34,428 nt of DNA, taken from NCBI GenBank assembly GCA_945787285.1, contig CALZIC010000015.1:1-34428 (forward strand), read 5' to 3'. A program made the translations under genes and the position numbers. The stretch's first letter is position 1. The number at the start of each line of letters is the position of its first letter. Shown here in pieces: positions 22,608-30,637 of this stretch. The notes under the pieces were generated by a model. The model made no database searches. It was not told the origin of the DNA and saw only the letters and a program-made list of their open reading frames with translations. The DNA is from an uncultured Desulfuromonadales bacterium. Lineage in GTDB: Bacteria; Desulfobacterota; Desulfuromonadia; Desulfuromonadales; Trichloromonadaceae.

Positions 22608-22946
22608 ATGGCTGATAAGAGGCTGGGCGCGCGACTTCGCAAACGCATCAAGGTGACTTTTGTTGAAAATGGTAAAAAGCGCATGGGGTATACCGACGAT
22701 ATGACCGAAGACGGATTGTTTCTTCGCACCGCCGCGGCCCAGCCACCCGGTACGCTCGTTACTATAGAGATCGAGATGGCCGAACAGGAAAAAATCGTCG
22801 TTGAGGGGCGGGTCCGGTGGGCCAGGCGCATCCCTGCGCAAATGGTCTACAAGGCCAAGGGGGGGATGGGAGTGAAGTTTGGCAGGTTTCATTCAGGCGA
22901 AGACGCCTACCGCAGTTTCGTTGAAGGCCTGAGACGCAAACGTTAG
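22608..22946 (+). CDS. PilZ domain protein
   Basis: The 112-residue product is a single PilZ domain. It has the N-terminal arginine motif RLRKR (about residues 8-12) and the second motif DMTEDG (about 31-36), a D-x-T-x-x-G variant of the usual (D/N)-x-S-x-x-G, and then a beta-barrel with TIEIEMAEQEKIVVEGRVRWARR. PilZ domains bind cyclic di-GMP and often control motility, pili or exopolysaccharide; the S-to-T variant probably still binds, but this needs a test. Start ATG 22608 has AAAGGGG 6 nt upstream. The gene stands alone, between a foldable leader and a long terminator. Confidence 0.9.
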   Translation: MADKRLGARLRKRIKVTFVENGKKRMGYTDDMTEDGLFLRTAAAQPPGTLVTIEIEMAEQEKIVVEGRVRWARRIPAQMVYKAKGGMGVKFGRFHSGEDAYRSFVEGLRRKR

Positions 22947-22993
22947 CACTGAAACAAAAAGCCAGCCCCTCGGGCTGGCTTTTTGTTTCAGTG
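22947..22993. terminator. Perfect 22-bp inverted repeat, bidirectional terminator
   Basis: The arms (22947-22968 and 22972-22993) are exact complements with a 3-nt loop. The stem core is GC-rich with A5/T5 flanks, so each strand ends in a T-run inside the stem. It sits between the convergent PilZ gene and the TatD/radical SAM gene and can terminate both. Confidence 0.92.
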
Positions 22994-22996
22994 AGG

Positions 22997-24260
22997 TTAT
23001 CCGACCTCGTTGTATTCTCTGGCGCGAAAGTTGACGCCCAGCTCCTCGGCGATTTTTCGGCACCGGTCGATATCGATCCCGGGCAGGGTGACCGCCGTAG
23101 CCGTAACGCAGGGGATGAGCCTGGCCGCTTCGGCGATAAACTCCTTGACCGCCTGGTAGCCGTTGGGGCCGAAGCTCGAACGGCAGATCTGCTGGTAGGT
23201 TTCGGCATCCGGGGCATTCAGGGAAACGGAAATCGAATCGACCAGGCCGGCCAGTTCCGGTACGATGTTTCGACCATGAACCAGGTTGGCCTGGCCGTCG
23301 GTGTTGATGCGCACCTTGACCCCCTGGCTGTGTAGCCATTCGGCGAGGCGCTTGACCAGGTCGAGCCGGATGAGGGGCTCGCCATAACCGCAGAAAACCA
23401 CTTCTTCGTAGTCCCCTAAGTCGCCGATGGCCCTGACCACTGCATCGAAGTCCGGTTCATGTTCGAGGTGCAGCTGATGCCCCTTGACCGTGAAATCCTT
23501 GAACTTCGCGCAAAAGGTGCAGGCATTGGTGCAGCGGTTGGTGATGTTCAGGTAGAGGGAATGGCGAATGGCATAGGCGATCTTGGTCGCCTGGTCGATC
23601 TCGCCGATGCCGAACAGCCGGTGGGCGTTCAGGGTCGTTACCCGGGCCACATCCTCGATGGTAAGGCCCTTGACCTCGGCTACCTTTTCAGCCGTCAGCC
23701 TGACCCGGGCCGGCTCGTTGCGCTTGCCTCGGAACCCCTGGGGGGAGAGGTAGGGACAGTCGGTTTCCACCAGCAGGTGGTCGACCGGGATGCTGCGCAC
23801 CACATCGCGGACCGCGTCATTTTTCGGGTAGGTGATGGTCCCCGGAAAAGAGATGTAGAAGCCGAGGTCGATGCACTCCCTGGCCATGGCGGCATCACCG
23901 CTGAAGCAGTGCAGGACGCCCCCTCTCCCTGGGGGCCCGGTCGCGATAGAAGTCGAGACCGATTTCGCCGATGGCGACGATCTTGTCATTTTCATGCACC
24001 ATCCGGCGAAGCTCGGCGATGCCATCCGGGGTCGCCTGGGGGGCGTCGTGGGGGTGAATGCCGACCGATGCATAGATGTTGGGGTGCGCTTTGGCCAGGG
24101 CGATGTTCTGCCGGGAGCTTTCGAGGTCGCAGCCGACGCTCAGGATATGGCTGATGCCGTTTTCGGCGGCCCTTGCCAGGACATCGCTGCGGTCGGTGTC
24201 GAACTGGTCGCTGTCCAGGTGGGCATGGGTATCGATCAGGGATGGCAGTGAGCTGGTCAT
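22997..24260 (-). pseudogene. TatD hydrolase-radical SAM fusion gene, broken by an internal deletion and frameshift
   Basis: The first part (24260 down to about 23925) reads a TatD metal hydrolase: IDTHAHLDS with the HxH metal motif, SVGIHPHDA and AIGEIGLDFYRDRAPRE, ending at E112. The next frame (from about 23923) begins at GGVLHCFSGD and continues through ETDCPYLSPQGFRGKRNEP, the TatD end, and a linker into a radical SAM domain with C-x3-C-x2-C in CTNACTFC, VFCGYGEPL, and ends at 22997. About 43 residues normally lie between PRE and GGVLHCF, including a conserved metal-binding HDRxAH segment. They are absent, and one extra nt remains, so about 128 nt are missing and the frame is lost. TatD fused or linked to this radical SAM protein is known from related anaerobes. 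SD GGAGG precedes ATG 24260. Confidence 0.87.
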
Positions 24261-24271
24261 CCGGGTCCTCC

Positions 24272-24300
24272 AAAAAAGACCGGGGCGCCATGCGCCCCGG
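24272..24300 (-). terminator. Hairpin plus T-run between metG and the TatD gene
   Basis: On the minus strand a perfect 9-bp GC stem (24300-24292 with 24288-24280, loop of 3) is followed by TCTTTTTT and then directly by the GGAGG of the TatD gene. It looks like a rho-independent terminator, so the TatD gene may be expressed by read-through. Confidence 0.75.
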
Positions 24301-24329
24301 GGTTTGCTGCCGTATTGTTTTGTCGCTGA

Positions 24330-25862
24330 CTATTCGGTCTCGATGCGGGGGAACAGGGGCTTGGCTTTCTCGATGGCCGTTTCCGGCTGCAGGCCGCCCC
24401 ACTGGTCCTGCCCCTCAAGGCTGAGATTTTCAGAGTCGCAGCCGAGGGTGTCGAGGATGCTTGCGGCCGTGTCGGGCATGAACGGCGCGACCAACAAGGC
24501 GATAATGCGGGTTCCCTCGAGAAGATTATACATGACGCTGCCGAGGCGGCCGCGTTGTGCCTCGTCCTTGGCCAGGGCCCATGGGGCGGTGTCGTCGATG
24601 TACTTGTTGGCGGCGCTGACCAGTTCCCAGATAGACTGCAGGGCCTTGTTGAACGCCATGTCGTCCATGTGCCGGTCGACGAGGGTGACGGCCTGGGCGA
24701 ATTTCTCCTTGAAGGCGGCATCGAGATCGTCGCCGGCCTCAGGGGCCGGAAGCGTGCCTTTGAAATATTTGCTCAGCATGGCGGTCGACCGGCTGAGCAG
24801 GTTGCCGAGGTCGTTGGCCAAATCGGAGTTGATGCGGTGGATCAGCGCCGAGTGGGAGAAGTCGCCGTCAAGGCCGAAGGGGACTTCGCGCAGCAAAAAG
24901 TAACGGATGGCGTCGATGCCGTATTTGTCGATAAGCATGTTCGGCTCGACGACGTTGCGCAGGCTCTTGCTCATCTTCTGGCCTTCGACCGTCCACCAGC
25001 CATGGGCAAAGACGGTTTTCGGCAGCGGCAGTCCGGCCGCCATCAAAAAGGTTGGCCAGTAGACGGTGTGAAAGCGCAGAATGTCCTTGCCGATGACGTG
25101 GGCGTGGGCCGGCCAGAACTTTTCCACAAGGCCGTCGGGGTCGTCCGGGTAGCCAAGGGCGGTGATGTAGTTGGTAAGGGCGTCGAACCAGACGTAGATG
25201 ACATGTTTTTCATTGCCCGGGACCGGAATCCCCCAGGAGAACGAGGTGCGGGAAATGGAGAGATCCCTGAGACCTTCCTTGACGAAGTTGAGAACCTCGT
25301 TGCGGCGGGTCTTGGGCTGGATGAAGTCGGGGTTTTTTTCGATGTGCTCAATCAGGGCGTCCTGGTATTTGCTCATGCGAAAAAAGTACGATTCCTCTTT
25401 CAGCTTGTCGGTGGGGCGGCCGCAGTCGGGGCAGTTGCCGTCCAAAAGCTGGGTTTCGGTCCAGAAGGTTTCGCAGGGGGTGCAGTACCAGTCCTCGTAG
25501 GCTCCCAGGTAGATGTCGCCCTGGGCTTCGATTTTGCGAAACAGCTCGGAGACCCCTTTTTTGTGGCGTTCCTGGGTGGTGCGGATGAAGTCGGTGTAGG
25601 AAATGTTGAGCTTCTCCCACAGGGCCTGATAGCGTTTGACGACCCGGTCGGCCAGTTCCAGGGGAGTCTCGCCGCCGGTCTGGGCCGCTTTTTCGACCTT
25701 CTGCCCGTGCTCGTCGGTACCGGTGAGAAAGAAGACCTCGTAGCCGCGGGCCCTTTTGTAGCGCGCAAGGACGTCGCAGGCAAGGGTGGTGTAGGCATGG
25801 CCGATATGGGGAACATCATTGACGTAATAAATCGGCGTTGTGACGTAGTAGCGTTTATTCAT
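24330..25862 (-). CDS. metG: Methionyl-tRNA synthetase
   Basis: MetG charges tRNA-Met for initiation and elongation. The 510-residue product has HIGH at 19-22 (PHIGHAY), the catalytic-domain knuckle with four zinc cysteines in CTPCETFW and GNCPDCG (about residues 125-147), and KMSKS at 296-300. The anticodon domain runs to the end and the C-terminal tRNA-binding (Trbp111-like) extension found in some MetG is absent. I chose ATG 25862 over the upstream ATG at 25883 because AGGAG lies 10 nt before it and the protein starts with MNKRYYVTTPIYYVN, as in the family. It follows ricT by 17 nt, in the conserved holB-ricT-metG order. Confidence 0.97.
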   Translation of the reverse strand: MNKRYYVTTPIYYVNDVPHIGHAYTTLACDVLARYKRARGYEVFFLTGTDEHGQKVEKAAQTGGETPLELADRVVKRYQALWEKLNISYTDFIRTTQERHKKGVSELFRKIEAQGDIYLGAYEDWYCTPCETFWTETQLLDGNCPDCGRPTDKLKEESYFFRMSKYQDALIEHIEKNPDFIQPKTRRNEVLNFVKEGLRDLSISRTSFSWGIPVPGNEKHVIYVWFDALTNYITALGYPDDPDGLVEKFWPAHAHVIGKDILRFHTVYWPTFLMAAGLPLPKTVFAHGWWTVEGQKMSKSLRNVVEPNMLIDKYGIDAIRYFLLREVPFGLDGDFSHSALIHRINSDLANDLGNLLSRSTAMLSKYFKGTLPAPEAGDDLDAAFKEKFAQAVTLVDRHMDDMAFNKALQSIWELVSAANKYIDDTAPWALAKDEAQRGRLGSVMYNLLEGTRIIALLVAPFMPDTAASILDTLGCDSENLSLEGQDQWGGLQPETAIEKAKPLFPRIETE

Positions 25863-25879
25863 TGTTGAGGTCTCCTGAA

Positions 25880-26905
25880 TCATTTGCGACGGGGGCGACG
25901 ACGGCTGCGATTGCGCTTCCTGGCAGGTTTATTCTCTGGCTGCCCGGCCGGCGACTCGTCTGGTTTCTGTTGGGGGGCCGCCTTCTGAGCCTCAGGTGGC
26001 TTTGGCTTTTTCTCGGCCGGGCGCTGGCGGGAGCGGCCCGCGCCGCCGGAACTCTTGCGTCTTGCCGGGGGCTGGTCGGCCGAGGGGGGGGGCGGGGGCG
26101 CAGGCCCCTTGCCCTGTTCGACCTCTTCGGCCGAGGCCGAGACCGTCTTTCCGTCTGCAAGGCGCACAAGAACCTTTTGCCCGAGAACGTCCTGGTTGAT
26201 CACCTCTCCGGGCTGTCCGTCGAGCTTGACCTTGCGGCCGCATTTGGGAAGGGCCTTTTTCAGCGAGCAGTAGGTTTCGAATTCGTAACTCAGGCAGCAG
26301 AGGAGCCGGCCGCACTGTCCCGAGATCTTGCTCGGGTTGAGGGCCAGGCCCTGCTCCTTGGCCATGCGCACGGAAACCGGGGTGAATTCGGTCAAAAAGG
26401 TGCAGCAGCAGAGTTCACGGCCGCAAATGCCGATCCCTCCGATCAGCTTCGCTTCGTCCCTGACGCCGATCTGGCGCATCTCGATGCGGGTGTGGAAATA
26501 GTGTGCCAGGTCTTTGACCAGTTCGCGGAAATCGACACGGCCGTCGGCGGTGAAGTAAAAGATGATCTTGGAGCCATCGAAAAGGTATTCGGCCCTGACC
26601 AGTTTCATTTCCATTTTGCGGTGCTGAATGCGCTGCTGGCAGAACACGAAGGCTTCGTCTTCCTTGGCCGCATTGCTCTGAGCCAGGGCGAAATCCTCGT
26701 CGGTGGCGAGCCTCAATACGCTTTTCAGGTCTTTGGGCGTTTCGCCTTCAGCCAGTTCTCGGGGAGGGGTGACAACGGTCGCCAGGGCGCGGCCCCGGTC
26801 GGTTTCGACGATCACCCGGTCGCCATGCTTGAGGGTGAATTCGTGAGCGTTGAAGTGGTACTGTTTTCCCGCTTCACGAAATTTTACAGAGACGATTTGT
26901 GTCAT
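25880..26905 (-). CDS. ricT: RicT/YaaT-like PSP1 domain protein
   Basis: In Bacillus, RicT (YaaT) is part of the Y-complex (RicA-RicF-RicT) with Fe-S clusters that affects mRNA maturation by RNase Y, competence and sporulation. The 341-residue product has the PSP1 core (about residues 1-260) with the cysteine blocks GGIGICGRELCCCTF (about 155-169) and SGQCGRLLCCLSYEFETYC (about 194-212), plus KKALPKCGRKVKL. After about residue 255 the tail is low-complexity, rich in Pro, Lys, Arg and Gln and probably disordered; this tail is much longer than in Bacillus and ends in many Arg residues, which may bind RNA. It sits 49 nt after holB and before metG. Its partners RicA and RicF are not in the window. 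Confidence 0.93.
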   Translation of the reverse strand: MTQIVSVKFREAGKQYHFNAHEFTLKHGDRVIVETDRGRALATVVTPPRELAEGETPKDLKSVLRLATDEDFALAQSNAAKEDEAFVFCQQRIQHRKMEMKLVRAEYLFDGSKIIFYFTADGRVDFRELVKDLAHYFHTRIEMRQIGVRDEAKLIGGIGICGRELCCCTFLTEFTPVSVRMAKEQGLALNPSKISGQCGRLLCCLSYEFETYCSLKKALPKCGRKVKLDGQPGEVINQDVLGQKVLVRLADGKTVSASAEEVEQGKGPAPPPPPSADQPPARRKSSGGAGRSRQRPAEKKPKPPEAQKAAPQQKPDESPAGQPENKPARKRNRSRRRPRRK

Positions 26906-26954
26906 ATCGTAAAATCAACTTCCTGTGTGCTGAGGATAGCGGAATGGACTGTGT

Positions 26955-27923
26955 TTATGCGGCCAGGCGCATCAGCAGGACTTCCATGGCCAGCTGCCTG
27001 TTGACATTGCGGTCGAGCTGGTTTCGAGCCGCGGATATGGCTTCGATTTTGTGAAGCAGCGATGGAACGTCGTGTTCTTTGGCGACCCGCTCGATTTTGC
27101 CGCAGAGGTCGACATTGACCAGTTCGGACTCCGGCCGCCCATGCCGTACAAGGAGCAGGTCACGGTAGAAGGACTGGATGATATCGAGAATGTCGCGCAG
27201 AAGATCTTTTTCATCGGCCAGCTTCTGGGCCAGGTCGAACAGGGGGAGTACGCTCCCGGACGACAGAGCAGTAACCTCTTTGAGGATCTCCTTGCGGCGA
27301 TCGAGGTAGAGTTCGCGGTCTTTGCCGAGAGCCTTCTTGAAGCTTCCTTCGGAGAGGGCCGCCAGGATGTGGCCCTGGGCCTCGTCAATGTCGAGCTGCT
27401 CAAGAAGGACGTTCTTCAGCCGGTCCCTGGAGAGGCGGGCAAAGGGGAGCCGTTGGCAGCGGGAGCGGATGGTGCTCAGCACCCGGTCGGGCCGGGAGCT
27501 GAGGAGGATCAGCAGCGCTTCTCCGGTGGGCTCTTCCAGTGTTTTCAGGAGTGCATTGGCCGCCGCGGGGTTCATCTTGTCGGCCGCCTCGATCAGGCAG
27601 ATCTTTTTGGGGGCCTCGAGGGGGCGATAGGACAACTCCCTCTGAATGGCCCTGACCTGTTCGATTTTTATAGACGAACCGTCGGGTTCGAGCAGGTGCA
27701 GATCGGGGTGGTTGTAGTGATCGACTTTGCGACACGCCGGGCAGTCGCCGCACCCCTGACCCTCCGGGCAGAAAATGGCCCGTACCAGGGCCAGCGCGAC
27801 CAGACGCTTGCCGATGCCTTCGGCGCCTTCGAAAAGGTAGGCGTGGGCCAGGCGGTCCGTGTCGATAGCGCGACGGAGGATGTCCTTTTGTCGTTTATGT
27901 CCCAGGATATGGGCGAAGGTCAT
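26955..27923 (-). CDS. holB: DNA polymerase III delta' subunit HolB
   Basis: HolB is the delta' subunit of the clamp loader that opens the beta clamp at primed sites. The 322-residue product has the AAA+ fold with a P-loop-like GAEGIGK (about residues 33-39), a zinc module with four Cys in CPEGQGCGDCPAC (about 52-64), the LLKTLEEPTG helix (about 124-133) and the STIRSRC sensor/arginine-finger block (about 150-156). The modified P-loop is usual for delta'. Start ATG 27923 overlaps the tmk stop by 4 nt, so translation is probably coupled. The tmk-holB-ricT order is shared with many Firmicutes and Deltaproteobacteria. Confidence 0.94.
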   Translation of the reverse strand: MTFAHILGHKRQKDILRRAIDTDRLAHAYLFEGAEGIGKRLVALALVRAIFCPEGQGCGDCPACRKVDHYNHPDLHLLEPDGSSIKIEQVRAIQRELSYRPLEAPKKICLIEAADKMNPAAANALLKTLEEPTGEALLILLSSRPDRVLSTIRSRCQRLPFARLSRDRLKNVLLEQLDIDEAQGHILAALSEGSFKKALGKDRELYLDRRKEILKEVTALSSGSVLPLFDLAQKLADEKDLLRDILDIIQSFYRDLLLVRHGRPESELVNVDLCGKIERVAKEHDVPSLLHKIEAISAARNQLDRNVNRQLAMEVLLMRLAA

Positions 27924-28579
27924 ACGTTCCCCGGTGCTGATCGAAGAAAGTCGTCAACCGTTCGGCGGATTTTTTCGGCCACCGCATCGATGTCGCCGCG
28001 GGCATCGATGATTTTGAATCGCTCTTCCCGCGCTGCCAGTTGCAGATAGCCGTCGCGGACTTTACGGTGGAAGGCGAGCGACTCGGCTTCGAAGCGCCCT
28101 TCGTCGACTTCGGCGCTGTCCGTGTTGCGGCGGCGTGCCCTGAAGAGCCCCTCTTCGACGGGCATTTCGAGGAGCAGGGTCAGGTCGGGGGTCAGCCCGT
28201 CTGCCGCGATGAGATTGAGTCGGTTGATCAGGTCGATGTCGAGGCCGCGGCCGTACCCCTGGTAGGCGAGGGTCGCGTCGGTGAATCGGTCGCACAGCAC
28301 GGTTGTCCCCTGGCTCAGGGCAGGGCGGACCACTTCGTCCACATGCTGGGCCCTGGCCGCGGCGTAGAGAAGGAGTTCGGCGCGGGGAGCCATGGCGGCA
28401 TTGCCGGGGTGTAGCAGGATGGTGCGAATTTCATCGGCGATCGGGCAGCCGCCCGGTTCCCGGGTGGTGAGCGTCTGTTCGCCCCGGTCGGCCAGGTGGC
28501 GGGCCAGGTGGCCGATCTGGGTCGATTTTCCGCACCCCTCGATCCCTTCGATTGTGATAAAAAACGCCATAATATCCAT
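27920..28579 (-). CDS. tmk: Thymidylate kinase
   Basis: Tmk phosphorylates dTMP to dTDP. The 219-residue product has the P-loop GIEGCGKST at 12-20, the DRFTDATLAYQGYGRG block (about 99-114), LEMPVEEGLFRARRR with the LID-region arginines (about 139-153) and a C-terminal family helix. Start ATG 28579 and the in-frame ATG 28570 (MAFFITIEG, the more typical beginning) are both possible; neither has a strong SD. It is the first gene of the tmk-holB-ricT-metG-TatD operon and lies just downstream of a near-perfect promoter, so the transcript has a very short leader. Confidence 0.95.
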   Translation of the reverse strand: MDIMAFFITIEGIEGCGKSTQIGHLARHLADRGEQTLTTREPGGCPIADEIRTILLHPGNAAMAPRAELLLYAAARAQHVDEVVRPALSQGTTVLCDRFTDATLAYQGYGRGLDIDLINRLNLIAADGLTPDLTLLLEMPVEEGLFRARRRNTDSAEVDEGRFEAESLAFHRKVRDGYLQLAAREERFKIIDARGDIDAVAEKIRRTVDDFLRSAPGNV

Positions 28580-28598
28580 TTTTTAAGGTAAAATCGGC

Positions 28599-28627
28599 AT
28601 TATAGGTAGCGTGACAGGAAGAATCAA
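28599..28627 (-). promoter_or_regulatory. Strong promoter of the tmk operon
   Basis: On the minus strand a perfect TATAAT (28604-28599) follows TTGATT (28627-28622) after exactly 17 nt. The predicted start near 28592 gives a leader of 13-22 nt. A repeat arm (28614-28621) lies within the spacer next to the -35 box. Confidence 0.72.
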
Positions 28628-28655
28628 GGAAAACCTTGGGGTCCCGTCGGAATCG

Positions 28656-28684
28656 TTGATAACCGCCCAAGCTTCCTGTATAGT
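28656..28684 (+). promoter_or_regulatory. Strong promoter of the rnc operon
   Basis: TTGATA (28656-28661) and TATAGT (28679-28684) are exactly 17 nt apart, each one mismatch from consensus. It is divergent from the tmk promoter. The predicted start near 28691 leaves about 205 nt before the rnc ATG. Confidence 0.65.
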
Positions 28685-28895
28685 GGCGCTTCCTGCGCTC
28701 CAGCGCGGGTTGGTGTGACAATTGCTACAAGTGCCCTGTATGGCTAATCCTGTCCTATGATTCCGCCCTTTTGGCCGCGGTCTTCGTTGTGCCTTCTTTC
28801 CTTAGCGCAAGGCTAGGTTTGCGTCGGCATCGCCTTGACAGCAACCAAGATGACTCAGAATTTTACTGACACGATTAACCAAACAGTGCACTTAG
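28685..28895 (+). other. Long untranslated leader of rnc, no gene seen
   Basis: The 316-nt gap between tmk and rnc holds the two divergent promoters and this leader. I see no open reading frame of note and no tRNA. Small hairpins occur at 28695-28706 (GCGCT/AGCGC, tight loop) and 28806-28823 (CGCAA/TTGCG). RNase III is known to regulate its own message by cleaving a leader stem in E. coli; no long stem of that kind is obvious here. Confidence 0.4.
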
Positions 28896-29609
28896 ATGGA
28901 GAACGGCACGTTGAAGGCGGATGGTTCCGAAAAGCACCTGATTGAAAAAATCGGCTACTCATTTGCCGATATAAGCCTTTTGCGCGAAGCCCTGACCCAC
29001 AAATCGTTCAGCAACGAGCAGGTCAACAGGCAGGTGGCGCATAATGAGCGCCTCGAATTTTTGGGTGACGCGGTACTCGACATGGTCGTCAGTCACCGGA
29101 TTTTTCTCGCCTATCCCACCTTCGCCGAGGGGGAGTTGACCCGGGTGCGAGCCGAAGTGGTCAGTGAGGACGGGCTGGGAAGGATAGGGGAGTCTCTTGC
29201 TCTCGGCGATTATCTGCACCTCGGCCGCGGCGAGGAGCGCAGTGGCGGGCGAACCAAAAAGAGCCTTATCGCCAATGCCCTGGAGGCTGTTTTGGGCGCG
29301 GTCTATTGCGACGGCGGGCCGCAGGCGGTTGAGGGCGTCGTCGACCGGCTGTTTGCCCCGGCCATTGAGGTGGCGGCCAGAAGGAAGGCGGGCGTCGACT
29401 ACAAGACCAGGCTGCAGGAACTGGTGCAGGGTCGCCACGGGCACCCGCCCCACTATGAGCTGGTCGGTGCCGAAGGCCCCGATCACCAACGCGAATATAC
29501 CATCTCGGTGTGCATCGGCGAGCGGATTGTCGGCTCCGGCAGCGGGCGGACTAAAAAGGCGGCGGCCCAGGCGGCGGCCCAGGTGGCGCTCGCGCATCTG
29601 GAGGGCTAG
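28896..29609 (+). CDS. rnc: Ribonuclease III
   Basis: RNase III cleaves double-stranded RNA in rRNA precursors and some mRNAs. The 237-residue product has the signature NERLEFLGDAVLD (50-62, with catalytic Glu/Asp), the second acidic site in ANALEAVLGAVYCDGG (about 127-142) and a C-terminal dsRNA-binding domain (TRLQELVQGRHGHPPHYE and on, about 170-187, with KKAAAQAAAQVAL at the end). ATG 28896 has no clear SD. The adjacent radical SAM gene starts 3 nt after its stop, and era and der follow, so this is an RNA-processing and ribosome-assembly operon. Confidence 0.96.
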   Translation: MENGTLKADGSEKHLIEKIGYSFADISLLREALTHKSFSNEQVNRQVAHNERLEFLGDAVLDMVVSHRIFLAYPTFAEGELTRVRAEVVSEDGLGRIGESLALGDYLHLGRGEERSGGRTKKSLIANALEAVLGAVYCDGGPQAVEGVVDRLFAPAIEVAARRKAGVDYKTRLQELVQGRHGHPPHYELVGAEGPDHQREYTISVCIGERIVGSGSGRTKKAAAQAAAQVALAHLEG

Positions 29610-29611
29610 CG

Positions 29612-30637
29612 TTGCGCCTCTATCCCTTTTTTATACCTCATGCCGGCTGTCCTCATCGTTGCTCTTTCTGCCAGCAGCAGGAGACCTCCGGGCAGCAGGA
29701 GGTTTTTCCGCCCGAAAGGGTCGCGGCGGAGCTCTCCGCCATGCTCGCGGTGGGGGCCGGAGGTCAGGTGGCCTTTTACGGGGGGACTTTTTCAGCCCTC
29801 CCGGGTTCCCTGCAGGAAAAGTATCTTGAGGCGGTGAGCCCGTTCCTGTGCAGCGGGCAGGTCTCTGGCGTCCGGATTTCGACCCGCCCCGACGCCCTGG
29901 CCGACCGCCAGATCGATAGGCTGAAGCAGCGGGGGGTCGCCACCGTCGAGGTCGGTGTGCAGTCTTTTTGCGACTCGGTCCTTGAAAACGTCAATAGGGG
30001 ACATGGTTCTGCCATTGTCGCTCCGGCCGTCTCACGCCTTCGCTCCGCAGGCCTTGAAGTCGGCATTCAGCTGATGCCCGGGCTGCCCGGCGGATCCCGA
30101 CGGGAGGCGTTGGCCTCCTTGCGGCGGGCCCTGGAGCTAAAGCCTGACTTTCTTCGTATCTACCCTGCGGTGGTTCTGCGGGGGACGCCGCTGGTCGATC
30201 GCTACCGGGCCGGAGAATACCGACCCTTTTCGCTGGAAGAGGCCGTCGACTGCTGTGCGGAAATGTCCTGGATCTGCAGGCAGGCCGAAGTGCCGATCAT
30301 CCGCCTCGGTCTTCAGGCGACGCCGGCGCTCGATGCCGATGGAGGCGTGCTGGCCGGGCCGTACCATCCCGCTTTCGGGCAACTGGTGCGGTCTCGGATT
30401 TGGCGCCGCGCCCTCGACCGGGCCGCGACGACCGGGGCGGACGTCGCACATGTTCACCCGGCCGACGCCGCCGACGCCATCGGGCACCGGCGGGACAATA
30501 TGCTTTATCTTAATAAAAAACATGCCCATTTCGAGCTCAAGCCCTCACCCGGCACGCAGAGGGGAACTCTGGTCTTTGGCGGAACGTCCCATGTCGCTCT
30601 CGATCTGGCTGCATTTGCACAGGAGTCTTTAAATTGA
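29612..30637 (+). CDS. Elp3-like radical SAM protein
   Basis: The 341-residue product has a cluster site with C13, C17 and C20 (C-x3-C-x2-C, GCPHRCSFC), then AFYGGTFSALP (about 52-62), RISTRPDAL (about 87-95), the VEVGVQSF block (about 111-118) and IQLMPGLPGGSR (about 151-162), the layout of the Elp3/YhcC-type HemN-like radical SAM group. No acetyltransferase domain is fused, and the substrate is unknown; an RNA-modification role would fit its rnc-era-der neighbours but is inference. Start is TTG 29612 with GGAGG 7 nt upstream. It overlaps the era start by 4 nt, so all three genes are probably co-translated. Confidence 0.88.
   Translation: MRLYPFFIPHAGCPHRCSFCQQQETSGQQEVFPPERVAAELSAMLAVGAGGQVAFYGGTFSALPGSLQEKYLEAVSPFLCSGQVSGVRISTRPDALADRQIDRLKQRGVATVEVGVQSFCDSVLENVNRGHGSAIVAPAVSRLRSAGLEVGIQLMPGLPGGSRREALASLRRALELKPDFLRIYPAVVLRGTPLVDRYRAGEYRPFSLEEAVDCCAEMSWICRQAEVPIIRLGLQATPALDADGGVLAGPYHPAFGQLVRSRIWRRALDRAATTGADVAHVHPADAADAIGHRRDNMLYLNKKHAHFELKPSPGTQRGTLVFGGTSHVALDLAAFAQESLN

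Noticed and set aside
23695-23898. Short minus-strand frame inside the TatD region
   Set aside because: It is an alternative frame over the TatD C-terminal half, with no matching residues; the correct reading is the shifted TatD frame.
24555-25868. Long plus-strand open frame (437 codons) opposite metG
   Set aside because: Its composition (Gly/Val/Asp-rich, no domain) is the shadow of metG codon bias; metG has all synthetase motifs.
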